In this document: positions 38,699-47,831 of the stretch, piece by piece
Layout: each line of letters opens with the position of its first letter
Position numbering within the stretch: position 1 is the first letter of the stretch
DNA from: an uncultured Campylobacter sp.
GTDB lineage: Bacteria > Campylobacterota > Campylobacteria > Campylobacterales > Campylobacteraceae
Length of the DNA stretch: 64,000 bases
Direction: 5' to 3'
Assembly: GCF_937921625.1 (NCBI RefSeq)
Contig: NZ_CAKZTI010000048.1
Span: 9,892 to 73,891 of the forward strand
The notes under the pieces: generated by a model
What the model saw: only the letters and a program-made list of their open reading frames with translations
Told to the model about the DNA's origin: nothing
Database searches by the model: none
Position numbers and translations under genes: made by a program

Positions 38699-39097
38699 GA
38701 TGGGGCGAGTAAATCCAGGTGCGAAGCGACGGATAAATTTGAGTACGACGAGCCCTTTAAATTTAAACTCGGCGAGCAGGTCCAATATCTCGCGGCAAAG
38801 CCCGTGCTGGCGCATAAATTTAAACAAAAGGGCACGAGAATTTTAGGCGTCATTACGGCTGCTTCTTGCCGGGCTGCGAGCACAAAATCCGAAACGGAGC
38901 AAAATGGCGCATTTGCCGAGCAAAATTTAGCGCCCGAGGGCAGCAGCCGCGACGAAAAAGAAAAATATTCACTCCTCGCTCCCGGTAAAAATGAAAAACG
39001 CAGGCATCGCGCGCTTGAGTTCACCCGCGATCTCATACTAGTCGATAACGCCTACGACGAGGATACGGAGCAAATTTTAACCTGCTATGAAATCTAA
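38699..39097 (+). pseudogene. 3' continuation of the preceding gene after an in-frame TAG
   Basis: The same reading frame continues after the TAG as DGASKSRCEATDKFEYDEPF, then KLGEQVQYLAAKPVLAHKF and KGTRILGVI, with a low-complexity stretch (about 38870-38990) and ends at 39097. It looks coding, so together with the previous entry it forms a roughly 410-codon gene with a single amber codon. A GTG at 38804 could start a 97-residue fragment but has no ribosome site. Confidence 0.45.
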
Positions 39098-39483
39098 GCC
39101 ATGATCCAAGCACACCCATATTCCTGATTTAAAATTTGCAGCCGTGATTTCACGCCTTTAATTAAGGCAGATTTGTTAAAAATTTTGCAAAAATTTTATA
39201 TAGAATTCTACCAAGACACAGAAATACCCGTTTAAAAATTCTACGACATGCAGGCGAGAGCATTGCAAAAAATCGCGGCTCAGCGATAAGTACGGCGCAA
39301 CGGCAAGGACAAATCTTAACGCCCTAAGTGCGGGCAAATTTAAAGTGCTCTTCAAGAGGTACGCGCGAAATTTAATCTCTAGCAGCGGGTTAAATTTTAT
39401 GACTCGCACGCCCGCACCCTATCAAATTTAAAATTTCAGATCAACGACGATTTGTACGGCGCGACCGCGCCCTTTCGTCACTA
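39098..39483. other. gene-free spacer at a convergent junction
   Basis: About 385 bases between the interrupted gene (+) and the YbdD-like gene (-). Contains GCCTTTAATTAAGGC (39155-39169), a short hairpin that could terminate, and many AAATTT words; no gene seen. Confidence 0.4.
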
Positions 39484-39699
39484 TCAGCACTTGACGTTTT
39501 TTGCCTTGCTATCTTGCATCGCGCGGAAAAATTCCGCCCTGCTTAGCGGGATTTCGTCCGGATGAGCGCTTCTGAAATGGCGCAGATAGCCCTCGTAATC
39601 GCCGAGCCCGATGAGCGGCGCAAGTGCGACATCCGCGCGCGCCAAAAACCTCGCCACGGCCTTCGGGGCTGCGAGCGGGTTAAATTTAAACTTTTTCAT
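39484..39699 (-). CDS. YbdD/YjiX-family partner of CstA
   Basis: A 71-residue protein with the family's YEGYLRHFRSAHPDEIPLSR core and FFRAMQD end. This small family nearly always follows cstA-type transporters and is needed for their pyruvate/peptide uptake activity in E. coli. It overlaps the cstA end by 14 bases here, supporting a joint function. Confidence 0.8.
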   Translation of the reverse strand: MKKFKFNPLAAPKAVARFLARADVALAPLIGLGDYEGYLRHFRSAHPDEIPLSRAEFFRAMQDSKAKNVKC

Positions 39700-41767
39700 A
39701 AACGCCCCTATCTACGTACTCGCTTTCCGCTAGCTTGAAATATCCATCGCTTGCGCCGCCCTTTGAAATTTTAAGGCACATTCGGATCGTTTGGGCGATG
39801 ACGATGATCGTAACGACGACGAAAAGAGCACATAGCACGGCGTCGATGACGTTGTTTCTGATGATAGCCTGCGCCTTTTCGATTGCCGCGGGATCGCTTA
39901 GGCTAGCGAGCTTGGCGGCGGTGTTTTGCGCTATAGCCACGTGGCTTACCGCGTCATGCACGCGCTCGCCGTTAGCCGGCATCAGCTTTAAGATCGCCGC
40001 ATAAAGCGTGGTTATAAGCACCCAAATCGCAGGAGCGATCGTGACGAAGGCGTATTTTTGCTTGCCCATTTTAAAAAGCACCACCGTCGCAAGCAGCAGC
40101 GCGATGCCCGCGAGCATCTGATTGGACGCGCCGAAAAGCGGCCACAGCGTGTAAATTCCGCCCATAGGATCGGTAACGCCGCTGTAGAGCAGATAGCCCC
40201 AGCCCGCCACGCAGATCAGCGTCGCAATGATGCCGTAGAGGAAATTTTTGGTATCGGAAAACGGCTTATAGACGTTGCCTAAAATTTCTTGCACCATAAA
40301 GCGCCCCGTGCGCGTGCCCGCATCGACCGCGGTCAGAATAAACAGCGCTTCAAACAAAATCGCGAAATGGTACCAAAACGCCATCAGCTCCTTGCCGCCG
40401 ATGATCTGATGCAGCAGCATCGTTAGCCCCATCGCAAAGGTAGGAGCGCCGCCCGTGCGGCTCATCATCGTGGTTTCGCCGACGTTTGAAGCCAAGGCGC
40501 CGATCTGCTCGGGCGTAATGCTAAATCCGATAGAGCTTATATACGCCGCGGCGCTTACCGCGTCTTTGCCCAGTACCGCAGCTGGCGAGTTGATAGCGAA
40601 ATATTCGCCCGGGCTTAGGATGCACGCCGATACGAGCGCCATTACGCCCACGAGGCTCTCCATAAGCATCGAGCCGTAGCCGATGAAAAGAGTGTGGGTT
40701 TCGCGCTCGACCATCTTCGGCGTCGTGCCGCTGGAGATCAGCGCGTGAAAGCCCGAGATCGCGCCGCATGCGATAGTGATAAACAAAAACGGAAATATCG
40801 GACCGGCAAAAACAGGACCCGTGCCGTCGATAAATTTCGTCGTAGCGGGCATTTTAAGCTCGGGCGCGACAAAGATTATCGCGACCGCCATACCGATGAT
40901 GACGCCGAGCTTAAGGAAAGTACTTAGATAATCGCGCGGCGCAAGCAACAGCCACACGGGCAAGATAGCCGCTACAAAGCCGTAGCCGATCGTAAGAAGT
41001 GCTAGCGTCTCGCCCTTTAGCGAAAAGACATCGTGCCAGTACAGATCGATCGCCACGTAATGCCCGCCCCAAAGCGAAAGCATCAGCAAAATAAAGCCGA
41101 TGATCGATGCCTCGCTGACCTTGCCCGGGCGCAAGAACCTCATGTAAATTCCCATAAATACGGCGATCGGTATCGTCATCGCGATCGTAAAAAGCCCCCA
41201 GGGCGAGTTTGCGAGCGCTTTTACGACGACCATCGCCAAGATCGCTACGATGATCAGCATGATGAAAAAAATCCCGATCATCGCGATACCGCCCGTGAGC
41301 TTACCCATCTCATCTTTGATCATCTCGCCGAGGCTCTTGCCGCCGCGTCGCGTAGATAGCACGAGCACGATGAAATCATGCACCGCGCCTGCGAGCACGA
41401 CGCCCACCAAAAGCCAGATCATGCCGGGTAGATAGCCCATCTGTGCGGCTACTACGGGGCCTACGAGCGGTCCGGCGCCAGCGATAGCGGCGAAATGGTG
41501 GCCGAAAAGGACGTATTTGTTCGTAGGGACGTAATCTCGTCCGTCGTTTCGGATCACCGCAGGAGTCGCGCGACGATCGTCCAGCTCAAAGACGCGATAC
41601 GCGATAAAGCGCCCGTAGAAGGTGTATCCAATCAGATAGATGCACGCGCTGGCTACTACGAGCCAGACGGCGCTGATGCTCTCGCCTTTATTTAGCGCAA
41701 GTACGCCGAAACACCACGCCCCTATGACGGCGACCGCCGCCCAAAGGATCTTTTGCCAAAATTTCAT
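39686..41767 (-). CDS. cstA: carbon starvation protein CstA, pyruvate/peptide transporter
   Basis: A 693-residue inner membrane protein with about 16-18 hydrophobic segments. Family motifs: GHHFAAIAGAGPLVGPVVAAQMGYLPG near residue 90, VLSTRRGGKSLGEM, SGTTPKMVERE and EALFILTAVDAGTRTGRF. CstA proteins take up pyruvate or peptides during carbon limitation, important in amino-acid-using Campylobacter. ATG 41767 is chosen, with AAGGAG five bases upstream, over GTG 41773. Confidence 0.93.
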   Translation of the reverse strand: MKFWQKILWAAVAVIGAWCFGVLALNKGESISAVWLVVASACIYLIGYTFYGRFIAYRVFELDDRRATPAVIRNDGRDYVPTNKYVLFGHHFAAIAGAGPLVGPVVAAQMGYLPGMIWLLVGVVLAGAVHDFIVLVLSTRRGGKSLGEMIKDEMGKLTGGIAMIGIFFIMLIIVAILAMVVVKALANSPWGLFTIAMTIPIAVFMGIYMRFLRPGKVSEASIIGFILLMLSLWGGHYVAIDLYWHDVFSLKGETLALLTIGYGFVAAILPVWLLLAPRDYLSTFLKLGVIIGMAVAIIFVAPELKMPATTKFIDGTGPVFAGPIFPFLFITIACGAISGFHALISSGTTPKMVERETHTLFIGYGSMLMESLVGVMALVSACILSPGEYFAINSPAAVLGKDAVSAAAYISSIGFSITPEQIGALASNVGETTMMSRTGGAPTFAMGLTMLLHQIIGGKELMAFWYHFAILFEALFILTAVDAGTRTGRFMVQEILGNVYKPFSDTKNFLYGIIATLICVAGWGYLLYSGVTDPMGGIYTLWPLFGASNQMLAGIALLLATVVLFKMGKQKYAFVTIAPAIWVLITTLYAAILKLMPANGERVHDAVSHVAIAQNTAAKLASLSDPAAIEKAQAIIRNNVIDAVLCALFVVVTIIVIAQTIRMCLKISKGGASDGYFKLAESEYVDRGVYEKV

Positions 41768-41773
41768 GCTCAC

Positions 41774-42135
41774 TCCTTAAATTAGCGAGCGGCTTAGGCA
41801 GTATGTCGTTTTAACAAAACGGCTTGCGTCTTTGAAGCAGAGCTCGCTAAGTAAAATTTAATGCGTATTTTATCGGCGTTTTTATAATTTAAAGCTGAAT
41901 TGCAAAATTAAAAAGAGCTTTCGACGTTTAAATTTGACGCCTAAATTTTGAATTTCAAATTTAAAGAGCCGGCTTGGCGGCGCACGAAATTTTAATACTT
42001 AATCGCCCTAAATTTAACCCCGCAGCTCTTAGCCGTTACGGAATTTATCGCGATTTAAGAAACCAAGCGATAAAATCTTATGATAACGATTTTAATTTCT
42101 TAACAAAAATCGCGAATACTTTTAGGAGGAAATTT
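41774..42135. other. cstA / haem operon divergent spacer
   Basis: About 360 bases. Holds a GTCGTTTT/AAAACGGC imperfect hairpin just upstream of cstA, TATAAT at about 41885 facing right, and near 42071-42095 the promoter and Fur-like box listed separately. No gene supported; the open frame from 41974 lacks a ribosome site until 42136. Confidence 0.45.
42071..42095 (+). promoter_or_regulatory. candidate promoter with Fur-like box for haem/iron operon
   Basis: TAAAAT (42071-42076) can serve as -10, and TGATAACGATTTTAA (42081-42095) matches the 7-1-7 Fur consensus at 11 of 14 arm positions. Iron repression of the downstream ABC/radical-SAM operon is therefore likely; match is by eye. Confidence 0.45.
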
Positions 42136-42330
42136 ATGCCAGATCAGGTGTGCGGCTACATACTTTTTCGCGCCCATATCAAAAGCTCTGCGAGCCGCGA
42201 AAATAACGATGCGAGCCGCGAGAATTTCATAAATTCCGCGCGTATAAATTCCTGGCATCGCTTAAATTTTAAAATATCCGCCGCGACGAAATCTGCGCGT
42301 ATAGTTCGCCTGGTGGGCTATGAGCTTTAA
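42136..42330 (+). CDS. 64-residue ORF leading the haem/iron operon
   Basis: ATG at 42136 directly behind a strong AGGAGG. The peptide begins MPDQVCGYILF and is otherwise polar and basic (SASRENNDASREN, HRLNFK). It overlaps the permease start by 11 bases, so translation of the transporter is coupled to it. No family recognised; it may be a small operon-leader protein or only a translational feeder. Confidence 0.45.
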   Translation: MPDQVCGYILFRAHIKSSASRENNDASRENFINSARINSWHRLNFKISAATKSARIVRLVGYEL

Positions 42331-43288
42331 ATTTTATCTCTTTCTAATCGCAGCTTTTATATTGCTTGCTTTAGTGGCCGTAAGTAGCGGTGGGGCGAGC
42401 ATTTCGCTGGGCGACATCGTAAAATTTTTCACCTTCGGCGAGATAGACGAGACCAAGCAGCTAATTCTAACGCAAATGCGCCTGCCGCGCCTCGTGCTTG
42501 GAATTTTAATAGGCGCGCTACTGGCAACTTCCGGCGTAGTGGTGCAAAGCGTGTTTTTAAACCCGCTTGCGGATCCCTACATCATCGGCATCGCCTCGGC
42601 AGCGACTTTCGGCGCAGTCATAGCTTACCTGCTGGGGCTTAGCGACGTTTTTTACGGAATTTTCGCGTTTTTAAGCGCAAGCGCGCTGTCGATCGTGATC
42701 TTTAAGCTCGCCGCCCACACCCGCTCGATCTCGACACTACTGATCGTAGGTATCGCCGTATCGTCGTTTTTGGGCGCATTTACCTCTTTCGCGGTCTATC
42801 TAATCGGAGAGGACAGCTTTAGAATTACGGCGTGGATGATGGGCTATCTAGGCGGGGCGAATTGGCAAAAGATCGCGCTTTTACTGCCGCCGCTGCTGTT
42901 TTGCATGGCGTATTTTTACGCGAAGCGCCACGAGCTAAATATCATCTTAAACGGCGACGAGGAGGCGAAGTCGCTGGGGCTCAACGTCGAGAAGTCCAAA
43001 AAGAGCCTACTCATCGTCTCTTCGCTCATCATCGGCTTTTCGGTCGCATTTACGGGGATGATAGGCTTCGTGGGGCTCATCATTCCGCATACGCTTCGCA
43101 TGGCGCTTCGCACGTCTAGTAACGCCGTGTTGATCCCCGCTAGCGCGCTTACCGGCGGAGTTTTTTTGGTTTTTTGCGACATAATCGCTAAAAACGCCCT
43201 CTCGCCGGTAGAAATTCCAATCGGCGTGGTGACTTCGTTTTTCGGCGCGCCATTTTTCCTATACCTTGCGTTTAGGAAGCACGCATGA
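42320..43288 (+). CDS. FecCD/HmuU-type iron or haem ABC transporter permease
   Basis: A 322-residue inner membrane permease with about nine to ten helices. Family motifs: LILTQMRLPRLVLGILIGALLATSG, NPLADPYIIGIASAATFGA, GMIGFVGLIIPHTLR and the C-terminal GVVTSFFGAPFFLYL. Forms a dimer with two ATPases. Its start lies in the leader ORF end; its stop overlaps the ATPase start by 4 bases. Substrate (haem or ferric chelate) inferred from the neighbouring haem-type radical SAM gene. Confidence 0.9.
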   Translation: MSFKFYLFLIAAFILLALVAVSSGGASISLGDIVKFFTFGEIDETKQLILTQMRLPRLVLGILIGALLATSGVVVQSVFLNPLADPYIIGIASAATFGAVIAYLLGLSDVFYGIFAFLSASALSIVIFKLAAHTRSISTLLIVGIAVSSFLGAFTSFAVYLIGEDSFRITAWMMGYLGGANWQKIALLLPPLLFCMAYFYAKRHELNIILNGDEEAKSLGLNVEKSKKSLLIVSSLIIGFSVAFTGMIGFVGLIIPHTLRMALRTSSNAVLIPASALTGGVFLVFCDIIAKNALSPVEIPIGVVTSFFGAPFFLYLAFRKHA

Positions 43289-44058
43289 AAGTAAGCGGGC
43301 TAAACTTCAGCTACGGCAAGCGAGCGATTTTGCGAGGTATCGAGTTAAATTTAAAACGGGGCAAATTTTACGGGATTTTGGGTCCTAACGGCTGCGGCAA
43401 GAGCACCTTGCTAAAAAATATCTTGCAAATTTTAAAGCCCGCAAGCGGGATCATCGAAATAAACGGCAAAAAGGCGAGCGAGTATAGCCTAAAAGAGCTT
43501 GCGGCGCTCATCGGCTTCGTACCGCAAAAAACAGCCCTCGCCGCGCCGCTTAGCGTGAAAGAAATTTTGCTTGCGGGCAGATTTTGCCGATTAAAAAGCG
43601 CTTTTAGCGGCTACGATGCGAGCGACCGCGACAAGGTAGAGCGAATCGCCGAGCTTTTGGACGTGAAAAAATTTTTAAATCGCAGCGCGTTTGAGCTAAG
43701 CGGCGGCGAGTTCGGGCGCGTGCTGCTTGCCAGAGCGCTCGTAAGCGAGCCTGAAATTTTACTGCTCGATGAGCCCACGGGCGCGCTTGATATGAACTAC
43801 GCGATCGAGGCGATGAGGATCTGCGAAAATTTAACCAAAACGCTAAATTTAACGAGCGTCATCGTGCTGCACGATCTAAATTTAGCCTCACTGTTTTGCG
43901 ATGAAATTTTGATGCTAAAAGACGGTGTAGTGAGGTATCGCGGTAGCGCGGGCGAGCTTTTTACGCCGCAGATCATAAAAGAAATTTACGGCTTTGACGC
44001 CTTGATAGTCGAAAATTTAGGAACCAAATTTATCTTACCGCAAAAGGAGAAAATGTGA
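43285..44058 (+). CDS. iron/haem ABC transporter ATPase
   Basis: A 257-residue nucleotide-binding subunit. Walker A GPNGCGKSTLLKN, Q-loop FVPQK, signature LSGGEFGRVLLARAL, Walker B ILLLDEPTGALD and H-loop VLHDLNLA are intact, the LSGGE-D pattern of FecE/HmuV-type ATPases. Overlaps permease and binding protein by 4 bases each, a tightly coupled operon. Confidence 0.93.
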   Translation: MKVSGLNFSYGKRAILRGIELNLKRGKFYGILGPNGCGKSTLLKNILQILKPASGIIEINGKKASEYSLKELAALIGFVPQKTALAAPLSVKEILLAGRFCRLKSAFSGYDASDRDKVERIAELLDVKKFLNRSAFELSGGEFGRVLLARALVSEPEILLLDEPTGALDMNYAIEAMRICENLTKTLNLTSVIVLHDLNLASLFCDEILMLKDGVVRYRGSAGELFTPQIIKEIYGFDALIVENLGTKFILPQKEKM

Positions 44059-44837
44059 AAAAAATTCTTATAGCTTTGCTTTCGGCGAGTTTTGCGCTCG
44101 CCAAAGGCCTGGTAGTGCTCGACCCCGCCGCAGTCGAGATCATCTACGCTTTAGGCGCGCAGGATCAGATCGCTGCGATCTCAACTACCTCGATGAGCAA
44201 GATCCGCCCAGAGGCAGAAACCGCAAAACTGCCGAGCGTAGGCACCTACGTAAAGCCGAATATGGAGAAGATCGTCGAACTTAAGCCCGATCTGGTTATT
44301 ACGAGCTTTCACTCCGCAGGCGTTAGCGATAATCTGCAAAAACTGGGGCTTAAGAGCCTTGCGATGGATGCGAACTCCACCGCAGAGATCTGCCAAAACG
44401 TAAAAAAGATCGCGACCATCGTAAAAAAAGAGGGCGAGGCGGATAAAATTTGCGCGCGGATGGATGGAATTTTCGCGGACAAACCCGCTCTTCGCGGTAA
44501 AAAAGTAGCGCTATTTTTCGGCTCAAACGCCACTATGGCCTTTAACGACAAAACCCTAGTAGGCGATATCTTCGCTCGCCTAGGCGCCAAAAATATCGCA
44601 GACGGCCTAAAAGGCAGCACGCCTTCGGTATCTGCCGAATACATCCTCGAGCAAAACCCCGATATAATCGTAGTCGTGGGCGGCGAGACGGAGGATTTTT
44701 TAAAGGCAAATCCGATCCTTAGCAACACCAAAGCCGTAAAATCGGGCAAAATTTTAAAAGCTCCGACGCTCATCTTGCGAGGCAGCCCGCAGATCGGCGA
44801 GACGGTGGATGAAATTTACGCGGAGGCAACGAAATAG
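44055..44837 (+). CDS. periplasmic haem/iron-binding protein of the ABC transporter
   Basis: A 260-residue class III solute-binding protein with a cleavable signal peptide (about 1-16, ending ALA). Shows VVLDPAAVEIIYALGAQDQIAAIS, SVGTYVKPNMEKIVELKPDLVI and a C-terminal ILRGSPQIGETVDEI, as in HmuT/HutB-type haem binders. Directly followed (no gap) by the radical SAM gene. Binding residues cannot be assigned with certainty. Confidence 0.87.
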   Translation: MKKILIALLSASFALAKGLVVLDPAAVEIIYALGAQDQIAAISTTSMSKIRPEAETAKLPSVGTYVKPNMEKIVELKPDLVITSFHSAGVSDNLQKLGLKSLAMDANSTAEICQNVKKIATIVKKEGEADKICARMDGIFADKPALRGKKVALFFGSNATMAFNDKTLVGDIFARLGAKNIADGLKGSTPSVSAEYILEQNPDIIVVVGGETEDFLKANPILSNTKAVKSGKILKAPTLILRGSPQIGETVDEIYAEATK

Positions 44838-46052
44838 ATGTTTAAAGAGCGCATTAAATCCCACCACCGCTCCAAACTTTTCGAGAGCGTTTCCGCAAGC
44901 GAAAACGAGCTATTCGACGCGCTGGAGCAGCCCGCCAAAGACAGCGACTGCGTGATCTATCTGCATGTGCCCTTTTGCGACAACATCTGCTCGTTTTGTT
45001 CGATGATGCGCTCCAAACTCGGCGACGAGCTGGACGAATACACTAAATTTTTGATCCGCCAGATCAAAGACTATGGCGAGATGCCCTACTTCGACACTAA
45101 AAAGATCAAAAGTATCTACTTCGGCGGCGGCACGCCGAGCGTCTTTAGCGAGACACACTTCGAAAAGGTTCTGGGCGCGCTGCATAAAAATTTTAAGATC
45201 GCAGAGGACTGCGAGATCAGCGTAGAGACCACGCTGCATAATTTAGACCTTCAAAAGGCGCTTGCCTTGCAAAGCTTTGGCGTAAACCGCTTTAGCATCG
45301 GCGTGCAGACCTTCAGTAGGCAGGGGCGCGCGCTTCTAAACCGCGTGCACAAGCCTGCTCGCGCAATCGAGCGACTAAAAGAGCTTAGAGAAAAATTTGA
45401 CGGCATGCTCTGCTGCGACATCATCTACAACTTCCCGAACGAAAGCGTAGAGGAAGCGGTCGCGGACGCGCATTACGTAAATGAGCTAGGTCTAGATAGC
45501 GCCAGCTTTTACTCGCTAATGTTTTTCGATGGCTCGGAGCTATCCAAAAAGATCGACAAATCCTACTATGATCTAGAGATCGATAAGAAGCTGCACCACG
45601 CTTTCGCAGAGGCGCTGCTGCAAAGCGGGAATTTCGAGGTTTTGGAGCTTACCAAGCTTGCTCGCAAAGGGCGCGATAACTACGGCTACATCAAGCTAAG
45701 CCACAAGGGTACGGACGTCCTGCCTATCGGCAACGGCGCGGGCGGACACGTAGCGGGCTTCGGAATTTACGGCGTTTCGGGGCACAAGATGATCTCGCGA
45801 ATCGATGAGCGCGAAGCAAAATACGGCGTTCTAAGCAATCTATTTCAATACCCGATCGTAAGCTTAAACGAGCTAAAAGAGGCCCTAAGCGCGAGCATTT
45901 ACGACGAAGCGGTGCAAAAGCTCAAAGAATTTGAGAGCTGGGGGCTTTTGGAGCTAAAAGATCAAAGATCGATCTTAAACTTGGACGGAATTTTTTGGGG
46001 CAACAACATCAACGAAGAGATAGCAAACATTATTAGAAAGGATTTTGTATGA
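44838..46052 (+). CDS. ChuW/HutW/HmuW-like radical SAM enzyme (anaerobic haem opening)
   Basis: A 404-residue relative of HemN. Cluster motif CX3CX2C at C47, C51, C54 (HVPFCDNICSFCSM), GGGTPS (SAM), INRFSIGVQTF-like VNRFSIGVQTF and a HemN-type C-terminal domain. Its place in an iron/haem ABC operon, next to a flavodoxin, is the arrangement of ChuW/HutW/HmuW enzymes, which methylate and open haem without oxygen to free iron and anaerobilin-like products. Distinguishing it from HemN rests on context and on the GNGAGGH stretch. Activity on haem is inference. Confidence 0.78.
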   Translation: MFKERIKSHHRSKLFESVSASENELFDALEQPAKDSDCVIYLHVPFCDNICSFCSMMRSKLGDELDEYTKFLIRQIKDYGEMPYFDTKKIKSIYFGGGTPSVFSETHFEKVLGALHKNFKIAEDCEISVETTLHNLDLQKALALQSFGVNRFSIGVQTFSRQGRALLNRVHKPARAIERLKELREKFDGMLCCDIIYNFPNESVEEAVADAHYVNELGLDSASFYSLMFFDGSELSKKIDKSYYDLEIDKKLHHAFAEALLQSGNFEVLELTKLARKGRDNYGYIKLSHKGTDVLPIGNGAGGHVAGFGIYGVSGHKMISRIDEREAKYGVLSNLFQYPIVSLNELKEALSASIYDEAVQKLKEFESWGLLELKDQRSILNLDGIFWGNNINEEIANIIRKDFV

Positions 46053-46552
46053 AAAAAATCGTGCTTTACACCTCACAAACGGGTAACACGAAAAAGGTGG
46101 GCGACGCGATCGCCGAGCAACTGGGCTGCGAGAGTCTAAATTTCCGCGACTTTGAGGGTGAGGTCGATGACTACGACTTCATAGCTTTAGGCTTTTACGT
46201 CGATAAGGGCGAAGCCGAAGCGAAATTTATGCGCTTTTTACGCAAGATTCACGGCAAGAAGCTTGGCGTTTTTATGACTCTGGGCGCAGAGCCGGACGGC
46301 GAGCACTCGCGCAAGTGTTTGGATAGCTTTGAAGAGGGGCTTAAAGCAAACGACAACGAGATCATAAGGGAGTTTGCCTGCCAGGGCGCGATCGATCCGA
46401 ATCTACTTGAAATGATGCGCAAAATGGCGGCCGGCGGCAACTCGCCCCACCCTATTACCCCCGAGCGACTTGCGCGCTGGGCGGAGGCTGCGAAACACCC
46501 GGACGAGAAGGATCTGGCGGACGCAAAAGCAGCATTTGCGGGGATAGAATAA
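46049..46552 (+). CDS. flavodoxin-family partner of the radical SAM haem enzyme
   Basis: A 167-residue flavodoxin. The FMN phosphate loop is TSQTGNTKKV (8-17) and the second loop LGFYVDKGEAE. Overlaps the radical SAM gene by 4 bases, so coexpressed. In known anaerobic haem-degradation operons (HmuF, for example) such a flavodoxin supplies electrons to the radical SAM enzyme; that role is inferred here. Confidence 0.8.
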   Translation: MKKIVLYTSQTGNTKKVGDAIAEQLGCESLNFRDFEGEVDDYDFIALGFYVDKGEAEAKFMRFLRKIHGKKLGVFMTLGAEPDGEHSRKCLDSFEEGLKANDNEIIREFACQGAIDPNLLEMMRKMAAGGNSPHPITPERLARWAEAAKHPDEKDLADAKAAFAGIE

Positions 46553-47144
46553 ATTTTAAAACAAGCCGCGCAAACCGATGCGCGGCGAAGCAAAGCCAGA
46601 TAAAATTTCAAACTACTTCACGCGCGATTTGAAAAATTTCGCACTTTTAAATTTAGAGTTAAATTTCATTTCGTGCGCAACAGATCAAATAATGCCGCTG
46701 ACCTTGCGCCCCTAATGTGCGCCCTGAACGCGAAAAGCGCTTTTGTAAGCGACTGGTCTGCGAGTGGTGCCGTCATCCAATACACCGCCCGCCATTTTGC
46801 GACGGCCTGAGCGCGAAAAATCTGCTTCTGCGAGCAAGTGGACTGCGAGCGCTGCGGTCGCGATCATCGGCTACCCCTGTCGTCACGCGCCGTAGGTGCC
46901 GCCGTCAGGTGCCGCTCTCCCGCCGCACGATAACCTATCTGCCGCCGCTCATCACCCCGTCACGCGACAACCTGCCGCCGCCAATCTATCCGCCGCGTTG
47001 TCGCAGTACTGAACCCAAACCGAACCGCTAAATTTTAAATTCTACAAAAGTCTCATCGCGCATAAATTTTAATTCGGCAAATGCGTAAAATTTAGGTAAA
47101 ATTCCACGCAAACGCTTTGACGGTCAAAATTTAAAAGGGCGAAG
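46553..47144. other. gene-free spacer with a GC-rich core
   Basis: About 590 bases. The central part (about 46720-47030) is unusually GC-rich with repeated CTGCCGCCG-like runs; a frame there (46717-47031) is Arg/Pro-rich and not credible. AAAAGCGCTTTT at 46733-46744 is a palindrome. The flanks return to AAATTT words. Confidence 0.4.
46565..46586 (+). terminator. hairpin after the haem/iron operon
   Basis: GCCGCGC and GCGCGGC arms with an 8-base loop, 13 bases after the flavodoxin stop. No clear T-run follows, so moderate at best. Confidence 0.35.
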
Positions 47145-47831
47145 ATGACGAATTTCGAATACGCTAGTCGCATTAACGAGGTTGTGGGGCTAGATTTAAG
47201 CTTAGATTGCGAAGAGATCGATCTGCAGGATAAGTTTTACGGACTTTTTCAGTGCTTTATGCCTGAGGACGCGGGCGTGGAGGCGGTGTTTGCGCCGCTG
47301 CAAAGTGGCGCTGAGCTGCAAACGCGCATAATGCCGATATATGCGGTCACGGCGCAGCAAACGCGAGAGGCGTTTGGTCGAGGTGTGGCTCCCGGATATT
47401 TTTGCCCGCCGCAGAATCCGAAATTTGATGACGAAGCGCTTAAGAGCCTAGCTTTAGCGCACGTTCAAAATTTAAAAATTTTCGCCGAGTTTCTCGGCGA
47501 TGATGAGCTTTTAGAGATGCTTGAGCAGATAAAATCCGCTCGCGTGCAGGAGAGCTTTGATCTCGCGCATAACAAAGATGGGCTTGCGAACGCCGTCTAT
47601 GAGGCGATCACGGAGTGGATGATAGATTCGCCCAAGCTCGATACGAAGCTATGGGTGCTCGGCGAAGCGTATTATTCGATCGACTGCGACTACCTGCTCT
47701 CGGCGTACTTGCAGTATCCAAACTACGCGCAAAGGCCGCAGGAGGACTTTTTGAAGCCCTACTTCGAGCTGTATCTAGCGGGACGGCAGATCACGTTTGA
47801 TCGCGGCGAGGTCGTGGTTTTTACGCGCTAA
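47145..47831 (+). CDS. soluble protein of unknown function (228 aa)
   Basis: Acidic cytoplasmic protein without membrane segment or signal. ATG 47145 follows AAAAGGGCGAAG. Helix-rich, with two conserved-looking stretches, VYEAITEWMIDSP and KLWVLGEAYYSIDCDYLLSAYLQYP. I do not recognise the family. Isolated between gene-free spacers; base composition is like its neighbours. Confidence 0.55.
   Translation: MTNFEYASRINEVVGLDLSLDCEEIDLQDKFYGLFQCFMPEDAGVEAVFAPLQSGAELQTRIMPIYAVTAQQTREAFGRGVAPGYFCPPQNPKFDDEALKSLALAHVQNLKIFAEFLGDDELLEMLEQIKSARVQESFDLAHNKDGLANAVYEAITEWMIDSPKLDTKLWVLGEAYYSIDCDYLLSAYLQYPNYAQRPQEDFLKPYFELYLAGRQITFDRGEVVVFTR

Noticed and set aside
41974..42135. Upstream extension of the leader ORF to 41974
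   Set aside because: No ribosome site, and it would cover the promoter and Fur-like box; the AGGAGG fixes the start at 42136.
46717..47031. Plus-strand 104-codon frame
   Set aside because: Arg/Pro-rich with no ribosome site; follows the GC-rich repeat region.
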